Source: Saccharophagus degradans 2-40
GTDB taxonomy: Bacteria > Pseudomonadota > Gammaproteobacteria > Pseudomonadales > Cellvibrionaceae
Length of the DNA stretch: 64,000 bases
Reading direction: 5' to 3'
Assembly (NCBI RefSeq): GCF_000013665.1
Contig: NC_007912.1
Location: forward strand, 1,846,501-1,910,500
The notes under the pieces are model-generated. The model saw nothing but the letters and a program-made list of their open reading frames with translations. It searched no databases and was not told the origin of the DNA. The position numbers and the translations under genes are program-made. Positions 27,840 to 36,474 of this stretch are shown piece by piece. Each line of letters begins with the position of its first letter. The first letter of the stretch is position 1.

Positions 27840-28202
27840 TTAGGGATTCGTGCAGCTCCAACCCCACGAGGTAAGCTTCTGAGAAAAAGCCTCTGCTCGT
27901 TCTTCGCAGTAGCCTTCTACATTGCTAGCATGCCACAAGGTATTCACTTCACCTGGTTGCTCGGTGTCTTTGTAATAATTTACCGAACACGGTACGCTAG
28001 CGCCCGCATTGGCGTATTCAATTTCTATGCGGCGAGTCATTTCGTGAAGAGTGCATTGGTAAGTAACTGCTGCTGTTTCGGCAACAGCGGTGGTGGTTGA
28101 AGGCGGCTCTTGGATGCCTTCTTCTTGCGCCATTGCACCGTAAGAAAAACTTAACGATACCGCTGCGGCAATTACCCAAGTGTTGGTAATTTGTTTAATC
28201 AT
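27840..28202 (-). CDS. Small secreted protein, function unknown
   Basis: 120 aa starting MIKQITNTWVIAAAVSLSFS with cleavage likely after GAMA. GGGAG sits five bases before ATG 28202. The mature part has four cysteines (YQCTL, VPCSV, GYCEE, WSCTNP), likely two disulfides in the periplasm. I do not recognise a family. It is divergent from the TauE-type permease. Confidence 0.65.
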   Translation of the reverse strand: MIKQITNTWVIAAAVSLSFSYGAMAQEEGIQEPPSTTTAVAETAAVTYQCTLHEMTRRIEIEYANAGASVPCSVNYYKDTEQPGEVNTLWHASNVEGYCEERAEAFSQKLTSWGWSCTNP

Positions 28203-28329
28203 GATTACTCCCAAGTATAATTATTTAGATGCGTAACACGTTCTTAAGTTGTTGCGTGTTTAATGTGCCGCGTAAGTGTCGGCAGTAGTAAATTGCCGTT
28301 TGAGTATAACGGCTAATGATGAGTTTCGC

Positions 28330-29190
28330 ATGCCTCCTGAAATACTATTTCAAATTCTTGTGTTGCTGTTCGCAGGCTTGGTTGCTGGTTTTTTAGCCGG
28401 TTTGTTTGGCGTTGGGGGGGGGATAGTGATTGTGCCCGCCCTGTACGCACTATTTCGTTGGATGGAGGTAAGCGCTAACAGTGCTATAAGCATTGCGGTT
28501 GGTACATCGTTAGTCACACTTTTACCTACGGCATGTTCTTCTTTACGAGCCCATTACAAATTGGGAAACGTAAATAAAAATATTCTACTTTGGATTGCGC
28601 CCTTCATTTTAATGGGGGCCATTATTGCTAGCTCGTTGGTTGTGGCGCAATTTGGACGATTATTGTTGTTTGTGTTTTCTGGCGTGCTGTTGCTGGTTGC
28701 ATGTATAACCATAGTGCGAACTTACCGTATTACACCCGCTGTTGAGCACTACACAATAAACGCGGAGCCCACGCTTAAAGGTGTGCTTATTAGAGTTATG
28801 GCTTCTATTGCGGGTTTTCTAATAGGGCTTTCTTCTTCGCTCGCGGGTGTGGGTGGTGGGGCCACTGGCGTGCCAGTGTTGTTAGGGTTGGGGTTACGCA
28901 CCCACGCCGCTATTGGCACGGCTTCTAGCTTTGGGGTGTTAGTTGCACTGCCGTCAATTATTGCTTTGTTACTTTTTTCTTACTCGCCAGCAGATGCCCC
29001 CTGGGGGTGTTGGAAGCAAGTCTATATACCCGGTTTAGTGGTACTAAGTTTTTGCACTGTGCTTGTTGCGCCCTATGGTGCTAGGCTTGGCAAAAAAATA
29101 TCGGAAAAACGTTTAAAAGTGTTTTTTGCGAGTTTGCTGTTTGTTGTTGGTGCAAGGCTGCTGGTGAGTAGTTTTATGTTTCCCGTTTAA
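28330..29190 (+). CDS. TauE/SafE family membrane permease
   Basis: 286 aa from ATG 28330 with eight or so membrane spans. The paired family signatures are visible: GLFGVGGGIVIVPAL in the first half and SSLAGVGGGATGVPVLLGLG in the second. Known members export sulfite, sulfoacetate or related organic anions. Substrate here is not visible. The frame opens at 28276 but the hydrophobic start MPPEILFQILVLLFAG fits the family. Confidence 0.85.
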   Translation: MPPEILFQILVLLFAGLVAGFLAGLFGVGGGIVIVPALYALFRWMEVSANSAISIAVGTSLVTLLPTACSSLRAHYKLGNVNKNILLWIAPFILMGAIIASSLVVAQFGRLLLFVFSGVLLLVACITIVRTYRITPAVEHYTINAEPTLKGVLIRVMASIAGFLIGLSSSLAGVGGGATGVPVLLGLGLRTHAAIGTASSFGVLVALPSIIALLLFSYSPADAPWGCWKQVYIPGLVVLSFCTVLVAPYGARLGKKISEKRLKVFFASLLFVVGARLLVSSFMFPV

Positions 29191-29205
29191 TCGACTGGCT
29201 AATAA

Positions 29206-30009
29206 TTACAATGGAGCAGAATTAGGAACTGCAGAATAATAGCCGGCGCGCTCAGAAGCATGGATGGGTACGTCGTAAAGCTCGGATAAAGCTGCATCGG
29301 TTAGCAGGTCTTCTTTGGCACCTTGCCGGGTTATCTCCCCATTTTTTAAAAAAATTACCTTGCCTATTTCGGGCACAATTTCTTGTATGTGGTGGGTCAC
29401 CAAAATTAGGGTTGTGCCTTTGCTGCAGAGGCTGCGTATATCTGCCAGTAATTGAAAGGCAGATTTTAAGTCTAAACCGCTGGTGGGTTCGTCAAGAACA
29501 AGTACTTTGGGGTTGTGTACCATTGCTCTAGCAAGCAGCAGCCTGCGTTGCTGACCGGTAGAAAGCAATAGGTATTGGCGATCTGCTAAGTGAGCGATAC
29601 CAAGCTCTTGCATTATTTTTATTGCTGCGGCTTTGTGTTGAGGTAAAACTTGGTGGTGACTGTGAATACCAACCGAGCCAAAAAATGCCGAAACAACCAC
29701 TTCTAAACCATTGGCTAGGGTATCGTGTTTTATTTGTGACTCGAATGAAACTGTGCCCATTTTTTTGCGCAGGATGTCCACCTTAATGCGCTCTTCACCA
29801 AAAAGTTTTAGATGGCTGTCTGGTTGTACTACGGGGTATATTTCGCGGTTAATTAATTTTAGCAGGGTGGTTTTGCCCGCGCCGTTAGGGCCAATAATCG
29901 CAACAGATTCGCCTTGCTCTAGGGTGAGGTTTAAGTTGTTAAAAACTTGGGTGTTGCGGCGATAAACTTGCGCGTTGCGCACTTCCAAAATAGGTGGTGT
30001 TACGCTCAT
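29206..30009 (-). CDS. Orphan ABC transporter ATP-binding protein
   Basis: 267 aa. Walker A is GPNGAGKTT, the signature motif is LSTGQQRR (T replaces the usual second G), Walker B is VLVLDEP, and the switch His is in LVTHH. No permease domain is attached. Its start overlaps the small membrane protein gene upstream by four bases (ATGA), so it is translationally coupled to it. It is the last gene of the apparent TPP-riboswitch operon. It resembles stand-alone cofactor/metal-type ATPases; the substrate cannot be told. Confidence 0.85.
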   Translation of the reverse strand: MSVTPPILEVRNAQVYRRNTQVFNNLNLTLEQGESVAIIGPNGAGKTTLLKLINREIYPVVQPDSHLKLFGEERIKVDILRKKMGTVSFESQIKHDTLANGLEVVVSAFFGSVGIHSHHQVLPQHKAAAIKIMQELGIAHLADRQYLLLSTGQQRRLLLARAMVHNPKVLVLDEPTSGLDLKSAFQLLADIRSLCSKGTTLILVTHHIQEIVPEIGKVIFLKNGEITRQGAKEDLLTDAALSELYDVPIHASERAGYYSAVPNSAPL

Positions 30010-30419
30010 TTTCGTTTATCCATTTCTATGTCTGCACGGCTGCGTAAGGTTTCTTTTTTTCTAATATCGGCGAATGGGTCTGGGCTGTTTTCTGTTTGGT
30101 TTTCTGCTTTATTGTTTTTGGCTGAGTTCGCCTGTTGCTTGCTGCTTTTGGTTAAGGGCTCTTTTGCGTTTTTGATGCGGTTGTGAATATTAATGTAATA
30201 GTAGAGCGCGGTTATTGCGCCAAGCGCTAACCATTTAAGTATATAGCTAAACAGTAATTGTTGACCGCTGCCAGATAGTTTTTGGTATTCCAAAAAGTCG
30301 TGGTGGATGGCGTTAATTAAGAAGTAGCCTAGAAATAGGGCAGCAGTGGAAATAATAATTTTTTTATAACGCTTCCATACGTAAGTGGCAGCAACCGATT
30401 TGGCAAAGAAATTAATCAC
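30006..30419 (-). CDS. Small membrane protein of unknown function
   Basis: 137 aa from a GTG start with GGAG seven bases upstream. Two hydrophobic segments (IIISTAALFLGYFLINAI and LLFSYILKWLALGAITALYYY) are followed by a Lys/Asn/Glu-rich soluble tail. I recognise no family. The tight packing with the 97-aa gene upstream and the ABC ATPase downstream suggests a shared job, possibly as a membrane partner of the ATPase (inference). Confidence 0.6.
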   Translation of the reverse strand: MINFFAKSVAATYVWKRYKKIIISTAALFLGYFLINAIHHDFLEYQKLSGSGQQLLFSYILKWLALGAITALYYYINIHNRIKNAKEPLTKSSKQQANSAKNNKAENQTENSPDPFADIRKKETLRSRADIEMDKRK

Positions 30420-30422
30420 GGT

Positions 30423-30716
30423 TTAACTCCAAAAAGACAAGCCAAGTGCGGCCAGTAGCATAATGATGCTTTTGTCTTTCAGCTCGCTTTTTAGTTTGTC
30501 TTCCTCTTCCTTTACTATAACTTCGAGCAAGTCTGCATCGTATTCTTCTGGCCTTTTGCCATGCAGATAAATACGTGTGGTTGCGCGCGCTATCGCTTTT
30601 TCGCGAATGCGCGTGTCTATTTTGCGTTTAAGCCCGCCTAGCTTGCGTTTAATTAGGCTTTGTTTGGGTTTGCTCTCGTTAGGCGAGAGCGGAGTATTGT
30701 CGGTCATGGGCGCCAT
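30423..30716 (-). CDS. Small basic protein with C-terminal membrane segment, unknown
   Basis: 97 aa (start could also be ATG 30707). A very basic N-terminal half (KQSLIKRKLGGLKRKIDTRIREK) and an acidic middle (DADLLEVIVKEEEDKLKSEL) precede a short hydrophobic end (KSIIMLLAALGLSFW). It begins 26 bases after thiG on the same strand. Family unknown. Confidence 0.55.
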   Translation of the reverse strand: MAPMTDNTPLSPNESKPKQSLIKRKLGGLKRKIDTRIREKAIARATTRIYLHGKRPEEYDADLLEVIVKEEEDKLKSELKDKSIIMLLAALGLSFWS

Positions 30717-30742
30717 CAGTATAGGTGTGTGTGCCCCACTGT

Positions 30743-31552
30743 TTAACCGCGATTACAAGGTTGGTGCCAAAAGGGCTGGCCTACGGTTGGCGTGCTGGCG
30801 CTGGCTGTTTGGCGTTTAACCATAAGGCCTGCCTTATATGCTTGGCGGCCTGCTTCAATTGCCAGAGCAAATGCTTTTGCCATTCCCGCGGGGTTACTTG
30901 CTTTCGCGACAGCGGTATTCAGTAAAACGCCATCATAGCCCATTTCCATGGCTTGCGCCGCCTGTGATGGTGCCCCTAGGCCTGCATCTATTATGAGCGG
31001 AATACGCGGCAAGCGTTCGCGCAGTGTTTTAAGCTGGTAGGGGTTAAGTAGGCCTTGGCCGGTGCCTATAGGGGCGCCCCAAGGCATAAGCACTTTGCAG
31101 CCTACATCTACCAATTTGTGGCAAACCATAAGGTCATCGGTGCAGTAGGGTAAAACATTAAAACCCTGGGATATAAGCTCGTTTGCCGCTTCTACTAGCG
31201 CGAAAGGGTCGGGCTGGAGAGTGTAGTCATCGCCAATGACTTCGAGTTTTATCCAGGGGGTGTCGAATATCTCGCGCGACATATTCGCTAAGGTAATGGC
31301 TTCTTTAGCCGATTTACAGCCAGCCGTATTAGGCAGTAGGTGGCAGCCGGTTTGCTGAATCGCCTCCCAAATGGCTTGGCCGTCACGGTTGCTGGGGTTT
31401 TGTCTGCGCAGCCCCAGTGTAACGATATTACAGCCCGAGCTAGCAATGGCATCTAGCATGGATTGCGGCGATGGGTACAGGGCCGTGCCCAACAGAAAAC
31501 GGCTGCTAAAAGCGGTGTCGTATAAGTTCAAAGGGTCTTGAATATCATGCAT
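30743..31552 (-). CDS. thiG: Thiazole synthase ThiG
   Basis: 269 aa. ThiG makes the thiazole phosphate of thiamine from deoxyxylulose phosphate, dehydroglycine and ThiS thiocarboxylate. It has the family start region ([19 protein letters not shown]), the Schiff-base Lys in [16 protein letters not shown] and the [14 protein letters not shown] phosphate-binding loop. The last residues after [13 protein letters not shown] form a longer tail than most. It follows thiS by two bases. Confidence 0.96.
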   Translation of the reverse strand: MHDIQDPLNLYDTAFSSRFLLGTALYPSPQSMLDAIASSGCNIVTLGLRRQNPSNRDGQAIWEAIQQTGCHLLPNTAGCKSAKEAITLANMSREIFDTPWIKLEVIGDDYTLQPDPFALVEAANELISQGFNVLPYCTDDLMVCHKLVDVGCKVLMPWGAPIGTGQGLLNPYQLKTLRERLPRIPLIIDAGLGAPSQAAQAMEMGYDGVLLNTAVAKASNPAGMAKAFALAIEAGRQAYKAGLMVKRQTASASTPTVGQPFWHQPCNRG

Positions 31553-31554
31553 GA

Positions 31555-31782
31555 CTAGCCGCCTCCCACGGGGCTAACTATATCGATGGTGTCACCAGCG
31601 GTTAGCTGAGTAGCTGTATACTGGCTGCGGGGTACAAATTCATCATTCACGGCTACCGCTACAGGTAGGCCATCTGGGTTATGTATTTGTACCAGTGACG
31701 CCAGTGTCGCTTGAGAGGCAAGCTGGGTAATAGTACCGTTTACGCTCACTTGAATATTGTCGTTGTGGGTCGAATCAGTCAT
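31555..31782 (-). CDS. thiS: Sulfur carrier protein ThiS
   Basis: 75 aa with the ubiquitin-like fold and the required C-terminal Gly-Gly (ends SPVGGG), which becomes the thiocarboxylate that donates sulfur to thiazole. [21 protein letters not shown] is the typical N-terminal strand pattern. It overlaps the end of thiO by eight bases and leads into thiG. Confidence 0.95.
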   Translation of the reverse strand: MTDSTHNDNIQVSVNGTITQLASQATLASLVQIHNPDGLPVAVAVNDEFVPRSQYTATQLTAGDTIDIVSPVGGG

Positions 31783-32959
31783 ACAGTGCGAGTGCCTTCG
31801 GTGTTTGAATAGCTGTAGGGCTTGTTGTATATGCGTCTAAAGTGCGGCGATTAAAGTGGCTGGCAAATGGTGATTTAGCTCTGCCTAGGCCCGCTAGTTG
31901 TAAAGCGTATTCCACCGCACTTGGCGCTAATAAATAACCGTGCCTGTACAAGCCATTGGCTTGAATGACTGGCGTACGATTACTTGAGTTAGCTTGTGCC
32001 AAGGTAATACAGGGCATATTATCGATTAGCGCGGGGCGTAAATTTGTGTCCATTTCTACTATGCGCGCCTCGGCGAATGCGGGGTTGAGCGTGTACAGGG
32101 CGCTGCATAACTCCAGCGCAGATTGCACAGACATGGGCGAGTTATCATTACTTTCTATTTCGGTGGCGCCAACAATAAATTGATTGTTAGGCTTAGGCAC
32201 AATATAGAGTTTGTAGCGGGGGTGCATAAGCCGAATAGGGCGGTGCAGTTTTACTTCGTCGGTTTCTACCCAAATAACTTCACCCCGCACCCCGCGCACT
32301 TGCCTTTCTTTACCTGCGCCAACGCCACGGCAGTCAAACCATAAATCAAATTGGCTTGCATCTATGTTGTCTATTTGTGCTTCGGGCGCAAAGCGCACAG
32401 GGGTGTTAGCGTGTATTTGTACATTATGGTCAATAAGCCATTCGAGTAACTTATCGAGAAACACGCGGTTATTTAACGCCGCTTCGTTGGGGAGGTATAA
32501 ACCGTGGCTAAAATGTAAGTCAGGCTCGAGTTGGGCTAATTCGTGCGGGGCAAGCCACTGGCTTTGATTGTTCGCGCCCAAGTGGTGCTGCAAATCTTGG
32601 TGAAACTGAAGTAATTCCGACTCATCTTGTGGGTGGGCCACAACAACGCTACCGCGCTTGCTATACAGGTGCTTAAATAGTGCTGGTAGCTCTGCCAGCC
32701 AGCTTTCCCACAGTGTCATGGAGTGCAGCCCCATGTCATAAATTGCCCGCTCAGATACAACCACTTCGCTCATGGGCGATAGCATGGCTGCTGCAGTGTA
32801 TGCTGCATTGTGAGGGGTAGAAAGCGAGCCCGCGTCGAATAAAGATACGCGATGGCCCAAAGCAGTAAGGCGCCACGCAAGTAATCGGCCCATTAGGCCG
32901 CCACCGGCAATGGCTGCGTGCACGGGCGATTCGGCCCGTTTATGTAAGGAGGTATTCAT
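31775..32959 (-). CDS. thiO: Glycine oxidase ThiO
   Basis: 394 aa FAD enzyme with the dinucleotide-binding motif AIAGGGLMGRLLAWRL. Family features are VRGVRGEVIWVET, HPRYKLYIVPKPNNQFIVGATE and the C-terminal NGLYRHGYLLAPS. It oxidises glycine to the imine used by ThiG in aerobes. It is the first gene after the TPP riboswitch; its start codon lies six bases beyond the aptamer. Confidence 0.93.
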   Translation of the reverse strand: MNTSLHKRAESPVHAAIAGGGLMGRLLAWRLTALGHRVSLFDAGSLSTPHNAAYTAAAMLSPMSEVVVSERAIYDMGLHSMTLWESWLAELPALFKHLYSKRGSVVVAHPQDESELLQFHQDLQHHLGANNQSQWLAPHELAQLEPDLHFSHGLYLPNEAALNNRVFLDKLLEWLIDHNVQIHANTPVRFAPEAQIDNIDASQFDLWFDCRGVGAGKERQVRGVRGEVIWVETDEVKLHRPIRLMHPRYKLYIVPKPNNQFIVGATEIESNDNSPMSVQSALELCSALYTLNPAFAEARIVEMDTNLRPALIDNMPCITLAQANSSNRTPVIQANGLYRHGYLLAPSAVEYALQLAGLGRAKSPFASHFNRRTLDAYTTSPTAIQTPKALALYD

Positions 32960-32964
32960 ATGCT

Positions 32965-33042
32965 GTTGCCTACGCAGGTTCTAGCCTGATCAGGTCGTAC
33001 GGGTTTAATCTCAGCCCCAAGAGAAGTATGGGGCACCCCGAC
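32965..33042 (-). ncRNA. TPP riboswitch (THI element) upstream of thiO
   Basis: Read on the minus strand, the conserved aptamer pieces are in order: TCGGGGTGCCC, GGGGCTGAGA, ACCCGTACGACCTGATC and AACCTGCGTAGGCAAC. They match the TPP aptamer core (CUGAGA and ACCUGAUC). The only AGG near the thiO start lies in the 3' strand of the closing helix, nine bases before the ATG. That points to translational control by hiding the ribosome site. High thiamine pyrophosphate should switch thiOSG off. Confidence 0.95.
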
Positions 33043-33066
33043 AAAGTGAGCGAAGTCTACTGCTTG

Positions 33067-34818
33067 CTATGGTTTGTCGCAAGCGGGGTTTTGATTGCCA
33101 ATGGCTTTGGCCTCGTGCAGCAAGCGTGAGTAAGCTTCTGAACGTTCAATTTCTACACAGGCTGTAGCCTCTTCGCGACTCATACCCGATGCTTGAAGTG
33201 TGTGTGCACATAGCTGCAAGCTGGCTTCTAGTGTTTCTGGCACAACTTGATTGGCGCCTGCGTGTAGTAGTGCTGTTGAATGTTGTTCGTCTTTGGAGCG
33301 CACCACAATTTTTAATTCTGGATGATGCTGGCGTGCGCCATGGGTTGTGCGAATGGATGCGTGGGAGTCATCCATGGTAACAAGCAGCACGCTGGCGTTA
33401 TCTACACTGGCCATATGCAGCACTTCCTGCTTGCTGGCGTCGCCTAAAAATATATGTGCGCCTTGTTTTTGTAAGCGCCGTACTTCATCTGCGTTAGTGT
33501 CGAGCGCAATGTAGGGGATGGATTGTTGCGTAAGAATATGTGCTACTGCCTGCCCAACGCGGCCGAACCCCGCGATTATTATGTGGTCGTGCAGTGCATC
33601 GGGCGCAGCGTTAGGGGTTTGTGACAGGTTGTATTTATCGGCCAGCCACTTGCCAAACATGGCAAGAAATGGGGTGAAAATCATCGATAAGCCGGCAACT
33701 ACCACCATAAATTGGCCAATATTAGGTTCAATAAGTTGGTAGCTTAAGGTTGCCTGCCCAATTACCACAAATGCAAATTCACCGGCTTCAGAAACAATTA
33801 AGCCTGTGCGCAGCGCATCTTGCCAGCTTAACCCAAATAAGCGTGCAAATAGTGTGGCAATGGTTGCTTTTAAGGCTAGTAAACCCACAACCGATAATAC
33901 AACCCATACGCCGTACTCGAAGGCCATAACCAGGTCTAAATTCATGCCCACGCCCATAAAAAACAGGCCTAAAAATAAGCCTTTAAACGGGGCGATTTCG
34001 CTTTCTATTTGATGGCGAAACTCGGTTTCTGCGAGCAATAAGCCGGCGAGGAATGCACCCAGTGCCATAGATAAGCCCGCAAGGCCGGTAATCACAGAGG
34101 TGGCGAGAATAACCAGCAGCATAAGGGCGGTAAACACATCAATATTGCGCAAGCGGGCGACGTGGCGGAATAAAAAACTCAACAAAAAGCGGCCCACAAA
34201 AATAATAAAGCCAATAGTGATGGCTGCCTTTAAAAGGGCGCTGCCCACCGTTAGCCATAGGCTGCTATCGCCACTGGATGTATCGCCGAGTATGGTGAGC
34301 AAAATTAAAATAGGGACAACGGCTAAATCTTGAAAGAGCAGAATGGCAAAGCTTGCTCGACCATAGGTGGTGGCACTTTCGCTGCGCTCGTGCAAAATCT
34401 GCATCACCATGGCAGTGGAAGAAAGCGCCAAACACAAGCCGATAATAACGGCCGCTTCGATGGTATTGCCCCACCAAAATGCTAAGCCGCTAATTATGCT
34501 TGCGCTTACTAATACTTGCGCCGCTCCCAAGCCAAAAATAAGCTTGGAGAAACTTTTTAAGCGCGCAAATGAAAGCTCTAAACCGATGGTAAACAGTAAA
34601 ATTATCACGCCGAGTTCGGCGAAGTGTTGTACGGCGTTAGCATCGTGAATAACAGCTGCGCCGTAAGGGCCAATAATAGCTCCTACGGCTAAATAGCCCA
34701 GAATAGGGCTCATTTTTATACGTTTAAATAGGGGTACAACTATAACAACGGTAAGTAAAAAGGCGATGGTCTCGTACAGGTAGGGAATGGTCATCGATGT
34801 GTGTTCTGCTTCCATCAT
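33067..34818 (-). CDS. Kef-type cation/proton antiporter (CPA2) with RCK domain
   Basis: 583 aa. The first ~400 residues hold about twelve membrane spans with CPA2 features (LGYLAVGAIIGPYG, LFTIGLELS, GAFLAGLLLAETEFRHQIE). The TrkA-N/RCK domain starts near 415 (HIIIAGFGRVGQAVAHIL, then LDTNADEV, IFLGDASKQEVL). It should exchange K+ or another cation for protons under nucleotide or thiol control. KefB/KefC identity is not proven, since no ancillary KefF/G gene is nearby. Start could also be the internal ATG at 34794. Confidence 0.88.
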   Translation of the reverse strand: MMEAEHTSMTIPYLYETIAFLLTVVIVVPLFKRIKMSPILGYLAVGAIIGPYGAAVIHDANAVQHFAELGVIILLFTIGLELSFARLKSFSKLIFGLGAAQVLVSASIISGLAFWWGNTIEAAVIIGLCLALSSTAMVMQILHERSESATTYGRASFAILLFQDLAVVPILILLTILGDTSSGDSSLWLTVGSALLKAAITIGFIIFVGRFLLSFLFRHVARLRNIDVFTALMLLVILATSVITGLAGLSMALGAFLAGLLLAETEFRHQIESEIAPFKGLFLGLFFMGVGMNLDLVMAFEYGVWVVLSVVGLLALKATIATLFARLFGLSWQDALRTGLIVSEAGEFAFVVIGQATLSYQLIEPNIGQFMVVVAGLSMIFTPFLAMFGKWLADKYNLSQTPNAAPDALHDHIIIAGFGRVGQAVAHILTQQSIPYIALDTNADEVRRLQKQGAHIFLGDASKQEVLHMASVDNASVLLVTMDDSHASIRTTHGARQHHPELKIVVRSKDEQHSTALLHAGANQVVPETLEASLQLCAHTLQASGMSREEATACVEIERSEAYSRLLHEAKAIGNQNPACDKP

Positions 34819-34880
34819 ATACGCCTATGTTGTGTTCCTGTATCAACGTGTTAGTTGTTTGTGGTTAGCTTAGTATTTAA

Positions 34881-36245
34881 CTAGTTAATTTTTGCGGATA
34901 GTTCACCCTCGGCAAGCTTAATATGAATGGTTTCGCCTTTTGGGGTGTCGGCCGGCGTGCGTATAACCGTGCCGTCAGCCTTAGTCGTTATGGAGTAGCC
35001 GCGCTTAAGGGTTGCCAGGGGGCTAGCAATATCAAGCAGTGCAACGGCTCTTTGCAGTCTGTCTGTTTTTTTATCTAGCAAACGGCTAATGGCTTGGTTT
35101 AATTGTAAGCGAAGTTTTGCGAGATCTTTTTGATGCTGCGCAAGCAACTTTTGAGGGTGCTGCTGGGTTAAGCGCTGCTCGCGGTTTCTAAGTGTGGTGC
35201 CGTCTTTTTGTAAGCGCAACTGTATGGCGCGGGTAAGACGAATTTCTAATTGATCCAATTGTTGCGCTCGCGCATTTAGGCGCTCGCCAGGGTGCTTTAG
35301 CCTTGTGCGCAGGTGATTTACTGCCTGAGCGTATTGGCTTAAACGCTGGTGTAGGCGCTGTTTAAGCTGCTTGGCAAAATGTTGTAGCAATTGGTCGATA
35401 TCTGTTTTGTTTGGGCACAGCAGTTCAGCCGCAGCCGAAGGGGTGGGGGCGCGTAAATCTGCAACAAAGTCGGCAATGGTAAAATCTACCTCGTGACCCA
35501 CTGCGCTCACAATGGGTATATCGCATTCGTAAATGCGGCGCGCCAGCGCTTCATTGTTAAAGGCCCATAAGTCTTCTATCGAGCCGCCGCCGCGGCACAG
35601 CAAAAGCACATCAAAAAGGCCTGAATTCTCGGCAATGTCTATTGCCTGTATGAGTTTTGCGGGCGCGTCATCCCCTTGCACAGGGGCAGGGATCACCGTT
35701 ACCGGAATACTGGGGAAGCGGCGCTGTAATACCGATAGTACATCCCGCACGGCAGCCCCTGTGGGCGATGTGATAATGCCTATATGGTTTGGCAGTGTGG
35801 GAATCGGTTGTTTATCTGCCTCGTTAAACAGGCCTTCATTTAGTAACTGTGCTTTTAGGGCTTCGTAACGCTGTTGTAATAGGCCAAACCCAGACTCTTC
35901 CATGTGCTCGGCAATAAGCTGAAAATCGCCGCGACCCTCATACAGGCTTACGCGGGCGCGCAGCAGCACTTTATCGCCCGCTTTTGGGCGAAATTTTACC
36001 TGCTGGTTGCGGCCCTTAAACATGGCACAGCGCACCTGTGCGCGCTCGTCTTTTAGGGTGAAGTACCAGTGGCCAGAGGCAGGGGCGCTAAAGTTAGAAA
36101 TTTCACCTTCTACCCAAATAAGGGGCAGGTGTACTTCAAGCAGGTCTTTTACTCTGCGGTTAAGCTCTTCCACAGAAAAAGTTTTGCGCTCGCCGCCACG
36201 CTTGGCTGTAATTTGGTTGGTTTGGCTAAAAATATCGTTTTGCAT
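34881..36245 (-). CDS. xseA: Exodeoxyribonuclease VII large subunit
   Basis: 454 aa. The N-terminal OB fold (LPLIWVEGEISNFSAPASGH, YFTLKDERAQVRCAMFKG) is followed by the catalytic region (ITSPTGAAVRDVLSVLQRRFP, GGGSIEDLWAFN, VGHEVDFTIADFVADLRAPTPSAAAE). A long coiled-coil arm and the C-terminal LKRGYSI strand end it. It degrades single-stranded DNA as a complex with XseB, which is not in this window. It is divergent from guaB. Confidence 0.96.
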   Translation of the reverse strand: MQNDIFSQTNQITAKRGGERKTFSVEELNRRVKDLLEVHLPLIWVEGEISNFSAPASGHWYFTLKDERAQVRCAMFKGRNQQVKFRPKAGDKVLLRARVSLYEGRGDFQLIAEHMEESGFGLLQQRYEALKAQLLNEGLFNEADKQPIPTLPNHIGIITSPTGAAVRDVLSVLQRRFPSIPVTVIPAPVQGDDAPAKLIQAIDIAENSGLFDVLLLCRGGGSIEDLWAFNNEALARRIYECDIPIVSAVGHEVDFTIADFVADLRAPTPSAAAELLCPNKTDIDQLLQHFAKQLKQRLHQRLSQYAQAVNHLRTRLKHPGERLNARAQQLDQLEIRLTRAIQLRLQKDGTTLRNREQRLTQQHPQKLLAQHQKDLAKLRLQLNQAISRLLDKKTDRLQRAVALLDIASPLATLKRGYSITTKADGTVIRTPADTPKGETIHIKLAEGELSAKIN

Positions 36246-36250
36246 GCGGG

Positions 36251-36291
36251 CATTCTAGGCGGTTTTGGATTGCTTTGGCATGCCTAGAATG
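36251..36291. repeat. Inverted repeat between xseA and guaB
   Basis: CATTCTAGGC (36251-36260) and GCCTAGAATG (36282-36291) are perfect ten-base arms with a 21-base spacer. It lies just beyond the xseA start codon, a position where a regulator or an RNA hairpin could affect xseA. Confidence 0.6.
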
Positions 36292-36364
36292 AAATTTCCG
36301 GCACATTTACTGGTTGCGCTTGCACTTTCGCGCGTGTTTGTTCATTTAGGGCGACTTTTCGTGT

Positions 36365-36393
36365 TTACCAAAGATGGTGCAAACGCGTATAAT
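36365..36393 (+). promoter_or_regulatory. Likely sigma-70 promoter of guaBA
   Basis: TATAAT at 36388-36393 is a perfect -10. TTACCA at 36365-36370 is a fair -35 with 17-base spacing. It stands about 80 bases before the guaB start. GCAAACG just before the -10 resembles half of a PurR-type site, but the other half is not conserved. Confidence 0.65.
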
Positions 36394-36474
36394 TGCTCGT
36401 TTATCTCGCAGGCACTGGCTTACCTTAAAACGCCATTGCAGGCTCTACTCATGACTCTTGAGGTAGTTACTCCT

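Noticed and set aside
36265-36474. N-terminal extension of guaB
   Set aside because: It reads through the promoter region and the TATAAT; IMP dehydrogenases start at the [13 protein letters not shown] position.
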